Assembly: GCA_947441875.1 (NCBI GenBank)
Contig: CANEUR010000006.1
Coordinates: forward strand, 1-14,969
DNA from: Rickettsiales bacterium
Lineage (GTDB): Bacteria; Pseudomonadota; Alphaproteobacteria; Rickettsiales; UBA1997
DNA length: 14,969 nt
Direction of reading: 5' to 3'
The notes beneath the pieces were generated by a model. It was given only the letters and a program-made list of their open reading frames with translations. It ran no database searches and was not told where the DNA came from. Within the stretch, counting starts at the first letter, position 1, and each line of letters begins with the position of its first letter. Below, piece after piece: positions 13,442-14,969 of the stretch. Made by a program: the position numbers and the translations under genes.

Positions 13442-14722
13442 ATGCCAATCTCAATTTTAATGCCAGCCCTATCGCCAACTATGAAAGAAGGCAATCTTGC
13501 TAAATGGCTAAAAAAACAAGGCGACAAAATCAAAGCTGGTGAAGTTATCGCCGAAATAGAAACCGATAAAGCCACCATGGAGGTAGAAGCGGTTGACGAA
13601 GGTATTTTAGGTAAAATATTAATTGCCGAAGGAACCGAAAATGTGCCAGTTAACACTTGCATAGCTCTTATTTTAGAAGAAGGTGAAAATCTCAATGCTT
13701 TAGATAGTTATCAAGAGCCACAATTAGTCAAAGAAAACACCACTCAAGCAATAACCAATCAGCAAATAACCGATAATAAAAATATTGTTACACAAAAAAC
13801 CACCAACAATACTTCCAGCAATCATAATGGTTTACAAAACCATGTTAAAAACACTCCTAAAGCTAGTCCATTAGCAAAAAGAGTTGCCCAAAATGCCAAT
13901 ATTAGCCTACAAAATATTATCGGCACAGGGCCAAATTCTCGAATCATCAAAAAAGATGTGCTTTTGGCTATTCAAAACCAATCTCATCAAGCCAGCAAAA
14001 AACTTTACCGTAATCCACAACTCACTACTCCAATCAAAAATAATAATATCAGAAAAATAATAGCTAAAAGATTACAAGAATCTAAACAAACAGTTCCACA
14101 TTTTTATTTATCCTGCGAATTAAATATTACCAAATTAAACGAATTAAGAGCCACCATAAATAGTGTTGCTACTATCAACAAAACAGGCTTACCAGAATAT
14201 AAAATATCCGTGAACGACATCATCATAAAAGCAACAGCTATGGCTCTTAAAAAAACTCCTTCTGCTAATGCCGCATGGAGTGATGAGGCAATATTACTTT
14301 ACAACAACATAGATATTTCTATGGCGGTAGCAATTGATGGCGGTTTAATCACCCCAATAATCAAAAATGCCGACCAAAAATCATTACAAGAAATTTCTCA
14401 CGAAGCAAAATCATTAATTAAAAAAGCCAAAGATGGTAAATTACAGCCAGAAGAATTTCAAGGAGGATCTTTCAGTATTTCAAACCTAGGAATGTTTGGT
14501 ATCGATCAATTTTGTGCCATTGTCAACCCCCCACAAAGCTGTATTTTAGCAGTTTCAAGAGCTATCGAAAAACCTATTGTAGAAAACGGTCAAATCAAAA
14601 TTGCTAGCATGGTTAATTTTACTATTTCTTGCGATCATCGAGTAATTGATGGTGCAGTTGGAGCCGAATTTTTAAAAGCTTTACGTTTATACATCGAGCA
14701 GCCAGTTTTAAATTTATTGTAA
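13442..14722 (+). CDS. pdhC: Pyruvate dehydrogenase complex E2, dihydrolipoamide acetyltransferase
   Basis: This is the core of the pyruvate dehydrogenase complex, transferring the acetyl group from lipoate to CoA. Domains in the 426-residue protein are as follows. A single lipoyl domain spans 1-80, with the lipoylated lysine K43 in ETDKATMEVE. A Ser/Thr/Asn/Gln-rich linker spans about 85-138. The peripheral subunit-binding domain lies at 140-174 (ASPLAKRVAQ...GTGPNSRIIKKDV). The catalytic domain runs from about 200 to the end, with DHRVIDG at 398-404 (H399 and D403). The single lipoyl domain and the MPALSPTM N-terminus match alphaproteobacterial and mitochondrial pyruvate-type E2 rather than SucB. 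E1 and E3 genes are not in the window. Confidence 0.95.
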   Translation: MPISILMPALSPTMKEGNLAKWLKKQGDKIKAGEVIAEIETDKATMEVEAVDEGILGKILIAEGTENVPVNTCIALILEEGENLNALDSYQEPQLVKENTTQAITNQQITDNKNIVTQKTTNNTSSNHNGLQNHVKNTPKASPLAKRVAQNANISLQNIIGTGPNSRIIKKDVLLAIQNQSHQASKKLYRNPQLTTPIKNNNIRKIIAKRLQESKQTVPHFYLSCELNITKLNELRATINSVATINKTGLPEYKISVNDIIIKATAMALKKTPSANAAWSDEAILLYNNIDISMAVAIDGGLITPIIKNADQKSLQEISHEAKSLIKKAKDGKLQPEEFQGGSFSISNLGMFGIDQFCAIVNPPQSCILAVSRAIEKPIVENGQIKIASMVNFTISCDHRVIDGAVGAEFLKALRLYIEQPVLNLL

Positions 14723-14735
14723 TTCATTTTTTGCA

Positions 14736-14969
14736 ATGATCAGAATTTTTCAATTACCTCAATATTCTCAAATCAAAACCACATCGCTTTATGATATCGA
14801 CGATTTTCACTCATTAAAAAAAAATATCGCCTGGATCGATCTACAAGATCCAAGCCAAGCTCAAATCAAAGAAATAGAAGAATTCTATAGCATTAATTTT
14901 CCCACTAGGCAACAACAAGAAGAAATAGAAATATCTTCACGCTATCTCGAAAATTACGGCACAATCAAA
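14736..14969 (+). CDS. corA: CorA-family magnesium transporter, 5' part only
   Basis: An open frame starts at the ATG at 14736 and is still open at the window end, giving 78 residues. WIDLQDPSQAQIKEIEEFY at about 33-51 and FPTRQQQEEIEISSRYLE at 55-72 match the N-terminal cytoplasmic domain of CorA (WIDLxxPTxxE..., then the conserved PTRxExxEIExSSRxxE). The pore helices and the GMN motif lie beyond the window, so the identification rests on the N-terminal domain alone. It begins 13 bp after pdhC and is probably part of the folD-TPR-pdhC run. Confidence 0.8.
   Translation, partial: MIRIFQLPQYSQIKTTSLYDIDDFHSLKKNIAWIDLQDPSQAQIKEIEEFYSINFPTRQQQEEIEISSRYLENYGTIK

Overview
The window is AT-rich bacterial chromosome, densely packed with short housekeeping genes. 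Gene content and protein style point to an alphaproteobacterium with a reduced genome, most likely in or near the Rickettsiales. The markers are a YejF-type double ABC ATPase, a 7Fe ferredoxin FdxA, CcmC, an alphaproteobacterial-type PdhC with one lipoyl domain, and a membrane-anchored TPR protein. An ispH gene argues against Rickettsia itself, which is generally described as lacking the MEP pathway. The lineage call is inference; there is no rRNA gene in the window to confirm it.

Layout. Bases 1-687 hold the 3' end of an unrecognised gene that begins with an alanine-rich, exact 33-bp tandem repeat; part of it is less AT-rich than the rest. Convergent to it (684-1514, minus) is a shortened glutamine-synthetase-fold gene that appears to have lost its N-terminal domain and catalytic residues. 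From 1575 to 6394 six plus-strand genes overlap or abut: ispH (isoprenoids), a MurU-like sugar nucleotidyltransferase, ccmC (cytochrome c maturation), fdxA, a HAD phosphatase and a yejF-like double ABC ATPase. A 329-bp gap with a promoter candidate precedes recG (6724-8823). A BI-1/YccA membrane protein (8946-9665, minus) is convergent with recG. A 365-bp gap rich in hairpins and repeat fragments follows. Next come a small unknown membrane protein and a compact ubiB-like kinase that overlaps it (10031-11714). The last run is folD, a membrane-anchored TPR protein, pdhC and the 5' end of a corA-like magnesium transporter, which runs off the window; the first three are 2-3 bp apart and the last is 13 bp downstream.

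Functionally this is mostly central metabolism and envelope maintenance: isoprenoid and ubiquinone supply, cytochrome c maturation, folate C1 units, acetyl-CoA formation, peptidoglycan sugar recycling, peptide uptake and DNA repair. I see no defence system, CRISPR array, integrase, transposase or RNA gene. The items most worth a second look are the apparent glutamine synthetase pseudoenzyme, the repeat-bearing gene at the left edge, an intergenic repeat family seen in three of the longer gaps, and a ubiB homologue whose membrane anchor appears moved to its N-terminus. None of the start codons examined has a recognisable Shine-Dalgarno sequence.
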